From contig CAKZXL010000265.1 of NCBI GenBank assembly GCA_937883885.1, positions 1 to 28,920 of the forward strand: DNA of 28,920 nucleotides. Reading direction: 5' to 3'. Each line of letters opens with the position of its first letter. The stretch's first letter is position 1. The position numbers were made by a program, and so were the translations under genes. Under the pieces are notes generated by a model. The model ran no database searches. It was not told the origin of the DNA and saw only the letters and a program-made list of their open reading frames with translations. This DNA comes from an uncultured Aquincola sp. Its GTDB lineage: Bacteria > Pseudomonadota > Gammaproteobacteria > Burkholderiales > Burkholderiaceae. This document shows, piece after piece, positions 7,651 through 16,455 of the stretch.

Positions 7651-10600
7651 AACCCAAGCCGTTTCAGGACGCCACTGTCGAGGCCGTCATGCGCGCATTC
7701 AAAGGAAGCGGCACGCGCCGATTCCTCGTGGCTGACGAGCCTGGCCTGGGCAAGACGTTGGTGGCGAGACAGGTTCTGTCAAAGCTGTCCGAGAAGAACA
7801 AGCTGACCGTCCTGTACGTGTGCGCGAACCAACCAATCGCTGGCCAGAATGTCGATCAGCTCCTGGGCGATCTGCCGCATGGGGAACGACCGCGCGCACG
7901 GGCGTCTGCGGATCGCCCCGGCCTGCTACCGCTGACCGACGCGCCGTCACATGAGCGCCTGTGCATCTACTCGCTGACACCCGGGACGGCGTTCTCGGGA
8001 GACAAGCGTCGCCACAAGGGGCGGGTCCAGGAGCGTGCGTTCGCCTGTGCGCTGTTGGAACAAGAGGCTGACTCCGATCTGCCTTGGCTGCGGACCACGC
8101 TCTCCTGGGGCGCGCGCAACTTTGAAGGCCTGCTCAAGGACTACAAGGTCCAGGTCAAGAACAAAATTCAACCCGTCGATGGATCATTCGCCCGCTTCTT
8201 TGATCGATTCTGTGACGCGATGCGCGGATGCATGAACGCGCAGGACCCACTCAGGAACCATCGCGTACTCAAAGACATCGTCGATGCCAACGCGGCTGGC
8301 ATGCGACTCGACGTCACGGGCTGGTGCCGCAACAGCCTGGCAGCGGCGGCGCTGGGAGAACTCAAGCCTGGCCTCGTCATCTTCGACGAGTTCCAGCGGT
8401 TCCGAGACCTTATGACCGATAAGGCCACGGCGCGCGACAGCGCCGAGGCGAGCATCCGCAGCATCCTGACCGCCAAGGGCACCGGGCGACTGTTGCTTCT
8501 GTCGGCAACGCCGTATGAAGCATTGCGCCCCGTCGCCACTCCCAAGACGGTCCGTCACGCCGAGCGCACCAATACAGAGGACCCAGCCACGGACAACGAC
8601 TTCTTTCGGCTGTTGGAGTTCCTGCTGGGCAACCGCACGAAGGAGCAGCGCGGGGCTGTGTTGCAGTCGATCCGGGACGCCTTCAGCATACGAGAGTCCG
8701 AGATCCGCCGCGGGGCGCCTGATTCCACGACGGCCAAGGATGCACTCGCGGATCTGGTGAGTAACCTGAGCAGCATCATGTGCCGCACCGAACGTCCGGT
8801 GGTATCAGATGCAGAGCTTCACGGCGAGCCTCCATCGATCCCGCTGACGGCGGCAGACATGCGCTCGTTTCGCGCATTCGTGGAATGGGAACGTGGCAAA
8901 GCCCACGCCCACTGGGCAGTGCCCCTGTGGATCTCCGTACCGCTGGCCGCCCAGACCCTGGGCAATCGCTACCAATACTGGAAAGCTGGGCGTGACAAGC
9001 TGCCTTCGGCAGAACTGACGCTCAAGGGCTCGCACAACTGGCGGCTGCCGGAATGGACCAATGCGAAGGCGCGAGGTCTGCTCGAGGCGTTGCCTCCCGA
9101 TCGACTCAAGGCGCCGTGGGTGCGGCCGACAAAGCGTTGGTGGCCGCTGGCGGGCATCTGGAGCGAAAGCCAGGGCGACAGCTTGATCGACGGTAAAGCA
9201 CTGGTCTTCAGCCGCTTTGCCGCCGTGCCTGGTGCGGTGTCGGCCGTCGTCAGCTACAGCGTCGAGGCACACCTGTACGACCACAAGGGCGTACGTGCAA
9301 AACCCAAATACCGCGCTGGCGCAAAGCCGACATTCAAGAGCGGTGGGGCCAGTCCCGGGATGTTCCGTCTCTTCTTCGTATCGGAATTCCTGGCGGGGCT
9401 TGATCCCCTGAAGGATGGCGTGCCAACCACGCTGGGCGCCGCCCACAAGACGCTGTTCGTTCAGATCAGGAAAGCCTTGCGCGAGCGCGGCGTGGTCTAC
9501 AACCCGTCCTCGAAGCGCAGGCCGGTCCCGATCGAAGCCTGGCTGGTGCATCTTGCGGCGCACCCAAATGGCAAGCCAGGATCAGCGAGGCAGGCATGGG
9601 TCGATGCGGTCGTGGACGAGGAAGGAGACAAGTCCACCCCAAACGTCGTTGGCGCTGCATTCGACGCCTTCCTGTCTCGCGTGCCGAAAGACAGGTTGAC
9701 CGAGATCACGAAGGCGGAACTCCACGCGCTGGTCAAGCTGTCCCTGAGCTCACCTGCCGTGGTCCTTGCTCGGGCGGTCATGAGGCATTGGCACGATGGA
9801 GAGATGCCCCTGAACTGGGACCAGAAGCCCAAGGCTGAGAAGGGCAAGAGTAAGGAGAAGGTCGAGCCGCGCACGCCGCGCGAGCTGCTTCAGCGGCTGG
9901 TCATCAGCGGCTTGCGCCGCTACCTGGACCGGCCGTGGTTCGCAGCGACGCTGCAGCGGTCCAAGCGATTCCATAAGGACTTCTCGGACGCGCTGCACGC
10001 CGCGGTCATCGAGGGCAATCTGGAGAATGTCCTGGACGAGCACTTCTGGTTCGTGACCGCGACAAACTCGCACTCCTGGCCCAAGCGGCTGCTGGAATTG
10101 CAGGCTGCGCTGGCCTTGTCCGGTGGGCGGACGGTTCTGCACGAATCGACCAAGGCAGCAAAGAACGGGTCTCGCGTGCGTTGCAATGTCGCGCTGCCCC
10201 TGCATCAAGCCAAAGACGAAGGCAAGGAAGAAGCGCCTCGACCTGATGTCGTGCGGCATGCCTTTAACACGCCGTTCTGGCCGATGGTGCTGACCACCAC
10301 CTCCGTTGGCCAAGAAGGCCTGGACTTCCACCCGTGGTGCAAGACGGTCGCCCACTGGGACCCGGCGCCCGGCCCCGTCGAGCTGGAGCAGCGCGAAGGA
10401 CGGGTGAATCGCTATGCCGGCCTCGCCATCCGAAGAGCGCTCGACAAGTCGGTCGACATGGCCGTCGTGAATGCGACAACGGGCAGCCCGTGGACAGCCA
10501 TGGCAGCCCAAGCCGAGAAGCAAGCCGAGGTCGGCGATGAGTCCGGCGGCATGTCACCGTGGTGGTGCACGCCGGGCGCATCGGCGATGCAGTTGTACTT

Positions 10601-10802
10601 GCACTGTGCCGGCAGCCGGGAGTCAGCGGTGCGGGTCCGCCTGGAGCGACGTCGCGCGGTCTATCGGATGGTGCTGGGCGCATCCGAGCCTCATTGGCTT
10701 ATCGATGAGCTCGATGCCACGCAGCCACCGACACACCAGTTGGTTCTGGAGAACTCGTTGGAACTAGGTGCGTGGAAGCTGAAGCAGAAAAAGCAGGCCT
10801 AG
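7647..10802 (+). CDS. SF2 helicase of the defence array, with long insertion between motor domains
   Basis: This is a 1051-residue protein starting at the ATG that overlaps the previous TGA. The frame is open further upstream, but the helicase homology begins exactly here. Motor motifs: D30-EPGLGKT37 (Walker A), D247-EFQ (motif II), S286-ATP (motif III), Q889-EGLD (motif V) and Q915-REGRVNR (motif VI). The motifs resemble SNF2/Rad54-type superfamily 2 ATPases. About 600 residues separate motifs III and V, far more than usual, with basic Lys-rich stretches near 730. This suggests an inserted DNA-contacting or partner-binding region. It probably translocates on double-stranded DNA rather than unwinding it, as known for SNF2 relatives. 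The 3' end abuts an IS481 remnant whose own stop overlaps this stop codon, so the last residues could be altered. Confidence 0.85.
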   Translation: MKPKPFQDATVEAVMRAFKGSGTRRFLVADEPGLGKTLVARQVLSKLSEKNKLTVLYVCANQPIAGQNVDQLLGDLPHGERPRARASADRPGLLPLTDAPSHERLCIYSLTPGTAFSGDKRRHKGRVQERAFACALLEQEADSDLPWLRTTLSWGARNFEGLLKDYKVQVKNKIQPVDGSFARFFDRFCDAMRGCMNAQDPLRNHRVLKDIVDANAAGMRLDVTGWCRNSLAAAALGELKPGLVIFDEFQRFRDLMTDKATARDSAEASIRSILTAKGTGRLLLLSATPYEALRPVATPKTVRHAERTNTEDPATDNDFFRLLEFLLGNRTKEQRGAVLQSIRDAFSIRESEIRRGAPDSTTAKDALADLVSNLSSIMCRTERPVVSDAELHGEPPSIPLTAADMRSFRAFVEWERGKAHAHWAVPLWISVPLAAQTLGNRYQYWKAGRDKLPSAELTLKGSHNWRLPEWTNAKARGLLEALPPDRLKAPWVRPTKRWWPLAGIWSESQGDSLIDGKALVFSRFAAVPGAVSAVVSYSVEAHLYDHKGVRAKPKYRAGAKPTFKSGGASPGMFRLFFVSEFLAGLDPLKDGVPTTLGAAHKTLFVQIRKALRERGVVYNPSSKRRPVPIEAWLVHLAAHPNGKPGSARQAWVDAVVDEEGDKSTPNVVGAAFDAFLSRVPKDRLTEITKAELHALVKLSLSSPAVVLARAVMRHWHDGEMPLNWDQKPKAEKGKSKEKVEPRTPRELLQRLVISGLRRYLDRPWFAATLQRSKRFHKDFSDALHAAVIEGNLENVLDEHFWFVTATNSHSWPKRLLELQAALALSGGRTVLHESTKAAKNGSRVRCNVALPLHQAKDEGKEEAPRPDVVRHAFNTPFWPMVLTTTSVGQEGLDFHPWCKTVAHWDPAPGPVELEQREGRVNRYAGLAIRRALDKSVDMAVVNATTGSPWTAMAAQAEKQAEVGDESGGMSPWWCTPGASAMQLYLHCAGSRESAVRVRLERRRAVYRMVLGASEPHWLIDELDATQPPTHQLVLENSLELGAWKLKQKKQA

Positions 10803-11205
10803 ATGTTGAGTTTCACAAGGTCGTTCACAGCCGGGATCCGAGTCATTGGCGGCTGCTCAAAGATGGCTGAGTGTGGCCGATGCCAGTTGTAGTGATGGAT
10901 GAAGGGCAGCGGCGCGGCCTCTCGCAGGGCTGAGGAACGGTAGGGCTTGGCGTAGGCCTACTCGCGCAAACTGGTCTGCACGAAGGGGTCGACTATGCCG
11001 TTGGTCTTGGGCGTGTAGGGCTTGGTCCGCAGATGCCGGATGCCCAGCGCGGCGTAGGCGAGGTCATAGGTCTCTTTGTAGCCCGAACCGTTGTCGGTCA
11101 TCACACCTTCGACTCCGACGCCCAAGCTCGCGTAGAAGGCAATCCTTGTGCGGCGCCCCTCCCGCGCCTCCACCCACGCATGCCAGGCGGTTACAGTCGT
11201 CAAGC
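10799..11205 (-). pseudogene. Decayed IS481-family transposase remnant
   Basis: The minus strand holds the C-terminal half of an integrase-core transposase: VMTDNGSGYKE with the second catalytic Asp, ALGIRHLRTKPYTPKTNG, then QTSLRE, a TAG at about 10960, and the same frame continuing AYAKPYRSSALREAAPL, HHYNWHRPHSAI and ending DLVKLNI at a stop at 10801-10799. The TAG replaces the conserved Trp of the REWAYA motif. The sequence before the core is not convincing and the N-terminal domain is missing, so the gene is dead. It fills most of the 490-bp gap between the two blocks of the defence array. From about 11205 to 11292 I see nothing except the ribosome site of the next gene. Confidence 0.8.
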
Positions 11206-11278
11206 TAGCACGCAAAGCGCGGCGGACAAGGCGACGGGTTGCGATCCAGCAAGCGTGGGGCCCGCGCTGGGACGCAAG

Positions 11279-11284
11279 GGGGGA
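11279..11284 (+). promoter_or_regulatory. Probable ribosome binding site for the YprA-type helicase
   Basis: A GGGGGGA tract lies about nine bases before ATG 11293. An in-frame TAG at 11287-11289 excludes any earlier start. Confidence 0.45.
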
Positions 11285-11292
11285 AATAGAAG

Positions 11293-14200
11293 ATGGATGT
11301 TTTGCGGACACACGAGCAGGTTATCGACGACTACGCCAGCTACATCCAGAGCTTCCTGAACATCGCCGACCCGGCGATTCGGGCGAAGGTCGAAAGCAAG
11401 CTTTCTGAGGGACGCCTCTGGCCGGAGCCGCTCCTTCAGTTCAACCCAGCCTACGAATCGGCGGGGACAGTCGAAGCTGTTGCCGCCAACGGCGTACTTC
11501 ACAGCTCCATCCCCGACATCCTCAAAGGCTACTCGCTCTACAAGCATCAAATTGACGCCATCAGGCTTGGCATCGCCGATCGCGACTTCATCGTGACGTC
11601 TGGGACAGGGTCCGGCAAGTCACTCACCTACATCGGCACCATCTTCCATGACCTGCTGAGCCATCCCTCAGAAGGCGGTATCCGCGCGGTTATCGTGTAT
11701 CCGATGAACGCGCTGATTAACTCTCAGTTCGAGGAGTTCAAGCGCTACAAGGAGAACTACGAGAAGGCGACAGGCAAGTCATTCCCGATCTCCTTCGGCC
11801 AGTACACGGGCCAGGAGAGGGATGAGGTGCGAGAGCGTATGCGCGAGAGCCCACCGCACGTGCTGCTCACGAACTACATGATGCTCGAGCTGTTGCTCAC
11901 CCGCACAGCCGAGCGTCGCATTCGGGACAGCATCTACGCTCGTCTCAAGTACTTGGTGTTCGATGAGCTGCACACTTACCGTGGCAGGCAGGGCGCCGAC
12001 GTGGCGATGCTCATCCGACGCATCCAGGCTCAGTGCGCAGGCAAGCTGGTATGCATCGGTACGTCCGCCACCATGGCTTCAGGTGACGACCCGGCGCAGC
12101 AGAAGACCCAGATTGCTGCTGTCGCCACGGTTCTCTTTGGCCGGACGTTCTCAACAGATCAGGTGGTATCCGAGTCGCTGGCTCGGTCATTGGCTGAGGG
12201 CGACGCAGCCCCTTCCGCCGCTGAGCTTCGTTCCGCGGTCGAAGCGGGCATCAAGCCTTCTCCCAATCTGGAGGAGCTCAAGGCGAACCCGCTTGGAAAG
12301 TGGCTTGAGAACCGAGTGGCCCTCCAGTTGTCGGCCGGACATCTTCTCCGCGGCACACCGTTGACGCCCTCAGAGGTGATCCGTCTTCTCGTGGCAGACG
12401 CCACAGTGTCGGAGCCCACGGCCAAAGCTGCCCTCGACGGGCTGTTGCAGTGGATCAGTCAGATCAATCTGGCCCTCCAGGCCGCTGGCAAGCGTTACAC
12501 CATCTTGCCCTTCAAGCTTCACCAGTTCATTTCCCAGACTGGGTCCGTCTACACAACCCTCGATCAAGACGAGAACCGGTTCATCACGCTGGAACCGGGT
12601 GTCTTCAAGAACGACGACGACAGCAAAAAGCCGATCTTCCCGAACGTGTTCAGCCGCGCCAGCGGGCAAGCCTTCGTTTGCGTCACTCGGGTGGGTGACT
12701 ACCTGGCACCTCGCGAGTTCAGAGAGTCTAGCGATGAAGAGGAAGGCGGAGAGGACGGCTACCTGATCATCGGCGACGATGTATGGGACGAGCATGAGGA
12801 CATCGCCTTCCTGCCGGACTCCTGGCTGAATAGGGCGCGAACGGGACCGGACAGCAAGAAGCGGCCCTACTTCCCGATCCGGCTGAACTTCGACGAGACC
12901 GGCCGCTGCTCGGAGACCGAGCCGCTGAAGTGGTGGGGCTGGTTCATGCGTGCGCCTTTGCTTTTTGATCCGACGGCGGGCGTCTTCTTCGATACCAAGA
13001 CCAACGAAGGCACGAAGCTCACCAAGCTGGGCAGTGAGGGCCGAAGCACATCAACGACGATCACGACTTTTTCGATCCTGAACCGTTTGAGCGACGCCGG
13101 CTTTCAGGCCAGGGATCAGAAGCTAATCAGCTTCACCGACAACCGTCAGGACGCTGCGCTTCAGGCGGGGCACTTCAATGACTTCGTTCAGGTCGTTCGC
13201 CTTCGCGCAGGCATCCAGCGCGCGGTCGCCGCTTCCGGGGAGGACGGTCTGACGTTCGAGCGCCTTGGAGCGGCAGTCTTCTCCGCGCTCAGGCTTCCCT
13301 TCGTGGAATACGGCAACAAGAACGAAGAGCCGGAGCTGCCGAACATCAAGCGTAGCTACGACGAGCTCTTCCAGACCTTCCTGCTCTACCGGGCCCTGGG
13401 CGATCTGCGCCGCAGCTGGCGGATCGTGCTGCCAAACCTGGAACAGTGCGCGCTTCTCGAGATCTCCTATGCCGATCTCCCCGAGGTGGCGGCAACAGAC
13501 AAGTACTGGAAGGACGTCCCGATCGTCGATGAGCTCGAGGTTGCGGATCGACAGCTCTTCCTCACAGCCATCCTGGACTTCTTCCGCCTGGAGTACGCAC
13601 TTCACAGCGAGAACTACCTCACTCAGGGCAAGCTCCGCGAGCATGAAAAGCTGTTCAGGGAGAAGCTGCGCGCGCCTTGGACGTTGGATCCGAACGAGAA
13701 CCTGCGCGAGCCGTACTACATGCGGCTCGAAGCCTTGCACCGCTCGGCCAAGGTCGCCTCCAAAAGCATGGGGCCTGCCAGCGGCCTCGGCAAATTCATC
13801 AAACTCTTCGTCAAGCAGCGTGAACTGGACGTCGACCTGCGCGGTGACCACTTCACGTACTTCATCAAGCGGCTGATGGAGAAGTTGGAGGGCGCCGATT
13901 ATCTGGCGTCGCAAGGCGCCAAGGGCGAGAAGAACGACAACATCACGCTGTACCGCTTGCGCATCGAGAAAATTGTCTGGCGGACCGGCGATTTGAAGAC
14001 GGTCAAAGCCGATCTCATCAAGCGCCGCAGCTACAAGCAGCAGGCGCCGAGACCGAACCTGTTCTTCCAGGATTTGTACCGGCGTGACTTCGCAGCGGCG
14101 AAGCGCCTCCGTGCCGAAGACCACACGGGCCAGCTCAACGTTGATCAGCGGCGCGATCGCGAGGAGAGGTTCCGTGCCGACTGGTACCTCGATGCGGACA

Positions 14201-16455
14201 AGAAGCTGCCCGATCTCGTTCGCATTCGCAATGAGGCGATCAGCGCGCTGTACTGCTCGCCCACCATGGAGCTGGGTATCGATATTGGCGGCCTCAGCGT
14301 CGTCCACCTGCGGAACGCCCCGCCGAACCCCGCCAACTACGCCCAGCGCGCCGGCCGCGCAGGGCGCGGGGGACAGGGGGCACTCGTGTTCACCTATTGC
14401 TCTACGTACTCGCCCCACGACAGGCACTACTTCCACAAGCAGCCTGGCCTCGTCGCCGGCATCGTGCAGCCGCCTCGGCTCGACCTAGCCAACCGAGAGC
14501 TTCTGCAGACACACCTCAACGCACTTGCAGTGTCAGAGGTGGGCCTCCCCGGCCTGGAGAACAACGAAGGCGGACGCCCATCTGTCACGCGCTTCCTCGA
14601 CGAAGACAAGCGTGAACTTCCCCTGCTAGCCGGCGTTCGCTCCGGTCTTCAGCTTGGCAGCTTGGCCAAGGACCGAATCCGGGCCACGTTCCAGCGGGCC
14701 ATCAAGGACTTCGAGGCCGATCTGAAGGCCCGCGCCAGCCATTGGTTCACCGATGCCTGGATCGAGCAGACTCTAGATTCGTTGCCAGATAACCTCGACC
14801 AGTCAATCGAACGCTGGCGCACCCTGTACCGCACGGCGCGCAGCACGTTGGAAAAGGCCACGCAGAAGATCCAAAGCGGCACGTTGAGCCTCGGTAGCGA
14901 GGAGTACCGGAAGTACAAGCGTAGCCAGGACCAGGCGACGCGTCAGCTAGACCTGCTTCGCAACAGTGCCGGCGGGTCGGCGGAACTGTCCGAGTTCTAT
15001 CCCTACCGCTATCTTGCATCAGAAGGCTTTCTCCCGGGCTATAACTTCACGCGCCTGCCCGTGCGGGTGTTCCTGCCGACGTCGGACACCCACGGCGAGT
15101 TCATTTCGCGCCCCCGGGCGATCGCGCTACGCGAGTTCGGGCCGCTTAACGTGATCTACCACAGCGGCCGCAAGTACCAGGTTCGTCAGCTCGTGGTGCA
15201 GGAGGCAGACACCGCTCTGACGGAAGCCAAGATCAGCACCAAGGCGGGGTACTTCTTGGTCGGCGACCAGCTTCAACTGGAGAACTGCCCGTTGTCAGGC
15301 GTCAGCCTCTCGGACAACGCCAACAAGCAGCATCTACATGAGCTGATGGAGATGACCGAGTCGCGAGCGGAGGAGGTCGACCGGATCTCCTGCGAAGAGG
15401 AGGAACGTGCGTCGCGCGGTTTTTCGATCCAGACCTACTTCAGCATCGATGGCGGCGACATGGATCGTGTGCAGAAGGCCAGCTTGAAGGTCGGCGATGA
15501 CGCTTTGATCCATCTGATGTTCGTCCCTGCAGCGCGCCTCGTTCATGTCAACGAGAAGTGGCGTGCGCAGAAATCCGACGGATTTCCGATCGGCATGGTC
15601 AGCGGCGAGTGGCGTGCTTCCATGCCCGACCCGAGCGAGCCCCAACGCGAGGACTTCCGCCGCATCAAGCTGTGGACCTCGAACTTAGCCGATGCCCTCT
15701 ACATCGTGCCCGTGCAGCCACTCGGGTTGAAGGCCGACGGCGTCGTAACGCTGCAGCACGCCCTCAAGCGCGCCATCGAGCAGGTTTTCCAAGTCGAGAC
15801 GAGCGAGATCGGCGTCATCTCGATTGGCGACCCGAAAGCGCCCAACATCCTTCTCTACGAGGCTGCGGAGGGCAGCTTGGGTATCTTGTCGCGGTTCGTC
15901 GAGGATATCGGCGCCTTCCGTTCCGTCGTCATGCGGGCTCAGGCGCTCTGCCGCTTCGAGGACCCCGAGTACAAGGGGCCGGCGTCATACGACGATCTGC
16001 TGAGCTACTACAACCAGCGCGACCACCAGATCATCGACCGGCACCTGATCCAGGACGCCCTGGCCAAGCTTGCAATCTGCAAGCTCGAAATCCATACCAA
16101 TAAGGGCTACGCCAGCTACGACGACCAGCACGCCAGCCTCCTGAAGCACCTGGATCCAAGTTCGTCCACCGAGCACAAGTTCATCGACTATCTGTACAAG
16201 CACGGTTTACGCTTGCCTGACGCTGCCCAGAAGCGGGTCGACGGGCTGTACGTCCAGCCCGACTTCTACTACGAGCCGCGCATTTGGGTCTTCTGCGATG
16301 GAACGCCGCACGACGATCCATCCGTTCAGGCGGATGACCAGGCCAAGCGGCAGGCGATCCTCGCACGTGGCGACGAGGTCTGGGTCTACCACTACAAGGA
16401 CGATCTGGCGGCCAAGGTCGCTGCGCGTCCGGACATCTTTAAGAAGGTCAGATGA
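11293..16455 (+). CDS. YprA/DruE-type DEAD/DEAH helicase with DUF1998 region and possible nuclease-like C-terminus
   Basis: This is a 1720-residue protein. Lobe 1: S103-GTGSGKS110 (Walker A), YPMNALINSQ (Ia), D224-ELH227 (motif II) and S258-AT (III). Lobe 2: M992-ELGIDIGG (V) and Q1018-RAGRAGRGGQ (VI). This is the signature of the YprA/MrfA family that includes Druantia DruE and the helicases of DISARM and Dpd. A DUF1998/MZB-like region follows, with ILLYEAAEGSLGIL at about 1519, but the usual zinc cysteines are mostly absent (C1332-PLSG instead of CPxCG). The last 120 residues (P-D1657-F ... VFC-D1669-G) resemble Vsr/DUF559 endonuclease folds. It overlaps the SNF2 gene by ATGA and is likely a central translocase of the array. 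The helicase call is firm; the nuclease is tentative. Confidence 0.9.
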   Translation: MDVLRTHEQVIDDYASYIQSFLNIADPAIRAKVESKLSEGRLWPEPLLQFNPAYESAGTVEAVAANGVLHSSIPDILKGYSLYKHQIDAIRLGIADRDFIVTSGTGSGKSLTYIGTIFHDLLSHPSEGGIRAVIVYPMNALINSQFEEFKRYKENYEKATGKSFPISFGQYTGQERDEVRERMRESPPHVLLTNYMMLELLLTRTAERRIRDSIYARLKYLVFDELHTYRGRQGADVAMLIRRIQAQCAGKLVCIGTSATMASGDDPAQQKTQIAAVATVLFGRTFSTDQVVSESLARSLAEGDAAPSAAELRSAVEAGIKPSPNLEELKANPLGKWLENRVALQLSAGHLLRGTPLTPSEVIRLLVADATVSEPTAKAALDGLLQWISQINLALQAAGKRYTILPFKLHQFISQTGSVYTTLDQDENRFITLEPGVFKNDDDSKKPIFPNVFSRASGQAFVCVTRVGDYLAPREFRESSDEEEGGEDGYLIIGDDVWDEHEDIAFLPDSWLNRARTGPDSKKRPYFPIRLNFDETGRCSETEPLKWWGWFMRAPLLFDPTAGVFFDTKTNEGTKLTKLGSEGRSTSTTITTFSILNRLSDAGFQARDQKLISFTDNRQDAALQAGHFNDFVQVVRLRAGIQRAVAASGEDGLTFERLGAAVFSALRLPFVEYGNKNEEPELPNIKRSYDELFQTFLLYRALGDLRRSWRIVLPNLEQCALLEISYADLPEVAATDKYWKDVPIVDELEVADRQLFLTAILDFFRLEYALHSENYLTQGKLREHEKLFREKLRAPWTLDPNENLREPYYMRLEALHRSAKVASKSMGPASGLGKFIKLFVKQRELDVDLRGDHFTYFIKRLMEKLEGADYLASQGAKGEKNDNITLYRLRIEKIVWRTGDLKTVKADLIKRRSYKQQAPRPNLFFQDLYRRDFAAAKRLRAEDHTGQLNVDQRRDREERFRADWYLDADKKLPDLVRIRNEAISALYCSPTMELGIDIGGLSVVHLRNAPPNPANYAQRAGRAGRGGQGALVFTYCSTYSPHDRHYFHKQPGLVAGIVQPPRLDLANRELLQTHLNALAVSEVGLPGLENNEGGRPSVTRFLDEDKRELPLLAGVRSGLQLGSLAKDRIRATFQRAIKDFEADLKARASHWFTDAWIEQTLDSLPDNLDQSIERWRTLYRTARSTLEKATQKIQSGTLSLGSEEYRKYKRSQDQATRQLDLLRNSAGGSAELSEFYPYRYLASEGFLPGYNFTRLPVRVFLPTSDTHGEFISRPRAIALREFGPLNVIYHSGRKYQVRQLVVQEADTALTEAKISTKAGYFLVGDQLQLENCPLSGVSLSDNANKQHLHELMEMTESRAEEVDRISCEEEERASRGFSIQTYFSIDGGDMDRVQKASLKVGDDALIHLMFVPAARLVHVNEKWRAQKSDGFPIGMVSGEWRASMPDPSEPQREDFRRIKLWTSNLADALYIVPVQPLGLKADGVVTLQHALKRAIEQVFQVETSEIGVISIGDPKAPNILLYEAAEGSLGILSRFVEDIGAFRSVVMRAQALCRFEDPEYKGPASYDDLLSYYNQRDHQIIDRHLIQDALAKLAICKLEIHTNKGYASYDDQHASLLKHLDPSSSTEHKFIDYLYKHGLRLPDAAQKRVDGLYVQPDFYYEPRIWVFCDGTPHDDPSVQADDQAKRQAILARGDEVWVYHYKDDLAAKVAARPDIFKKVR

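Noticed and set aside
88..10963. In-frame TAG codons in two transposase remnants (90-88 and near 10960) as a sign of amber recoding
   Set aside because: Both genes are otherwise truncated or degraded, and the changes are single transitions from expected codons; array genes use ordinary stops, so simple decay explains them.
13123..14436. 437-codon open frame on the minus strand
   Set aside because: It is antisense to the YprA-type helicase, has no ribosome site or recognisable domain, and is explained by high-GC codon bias.
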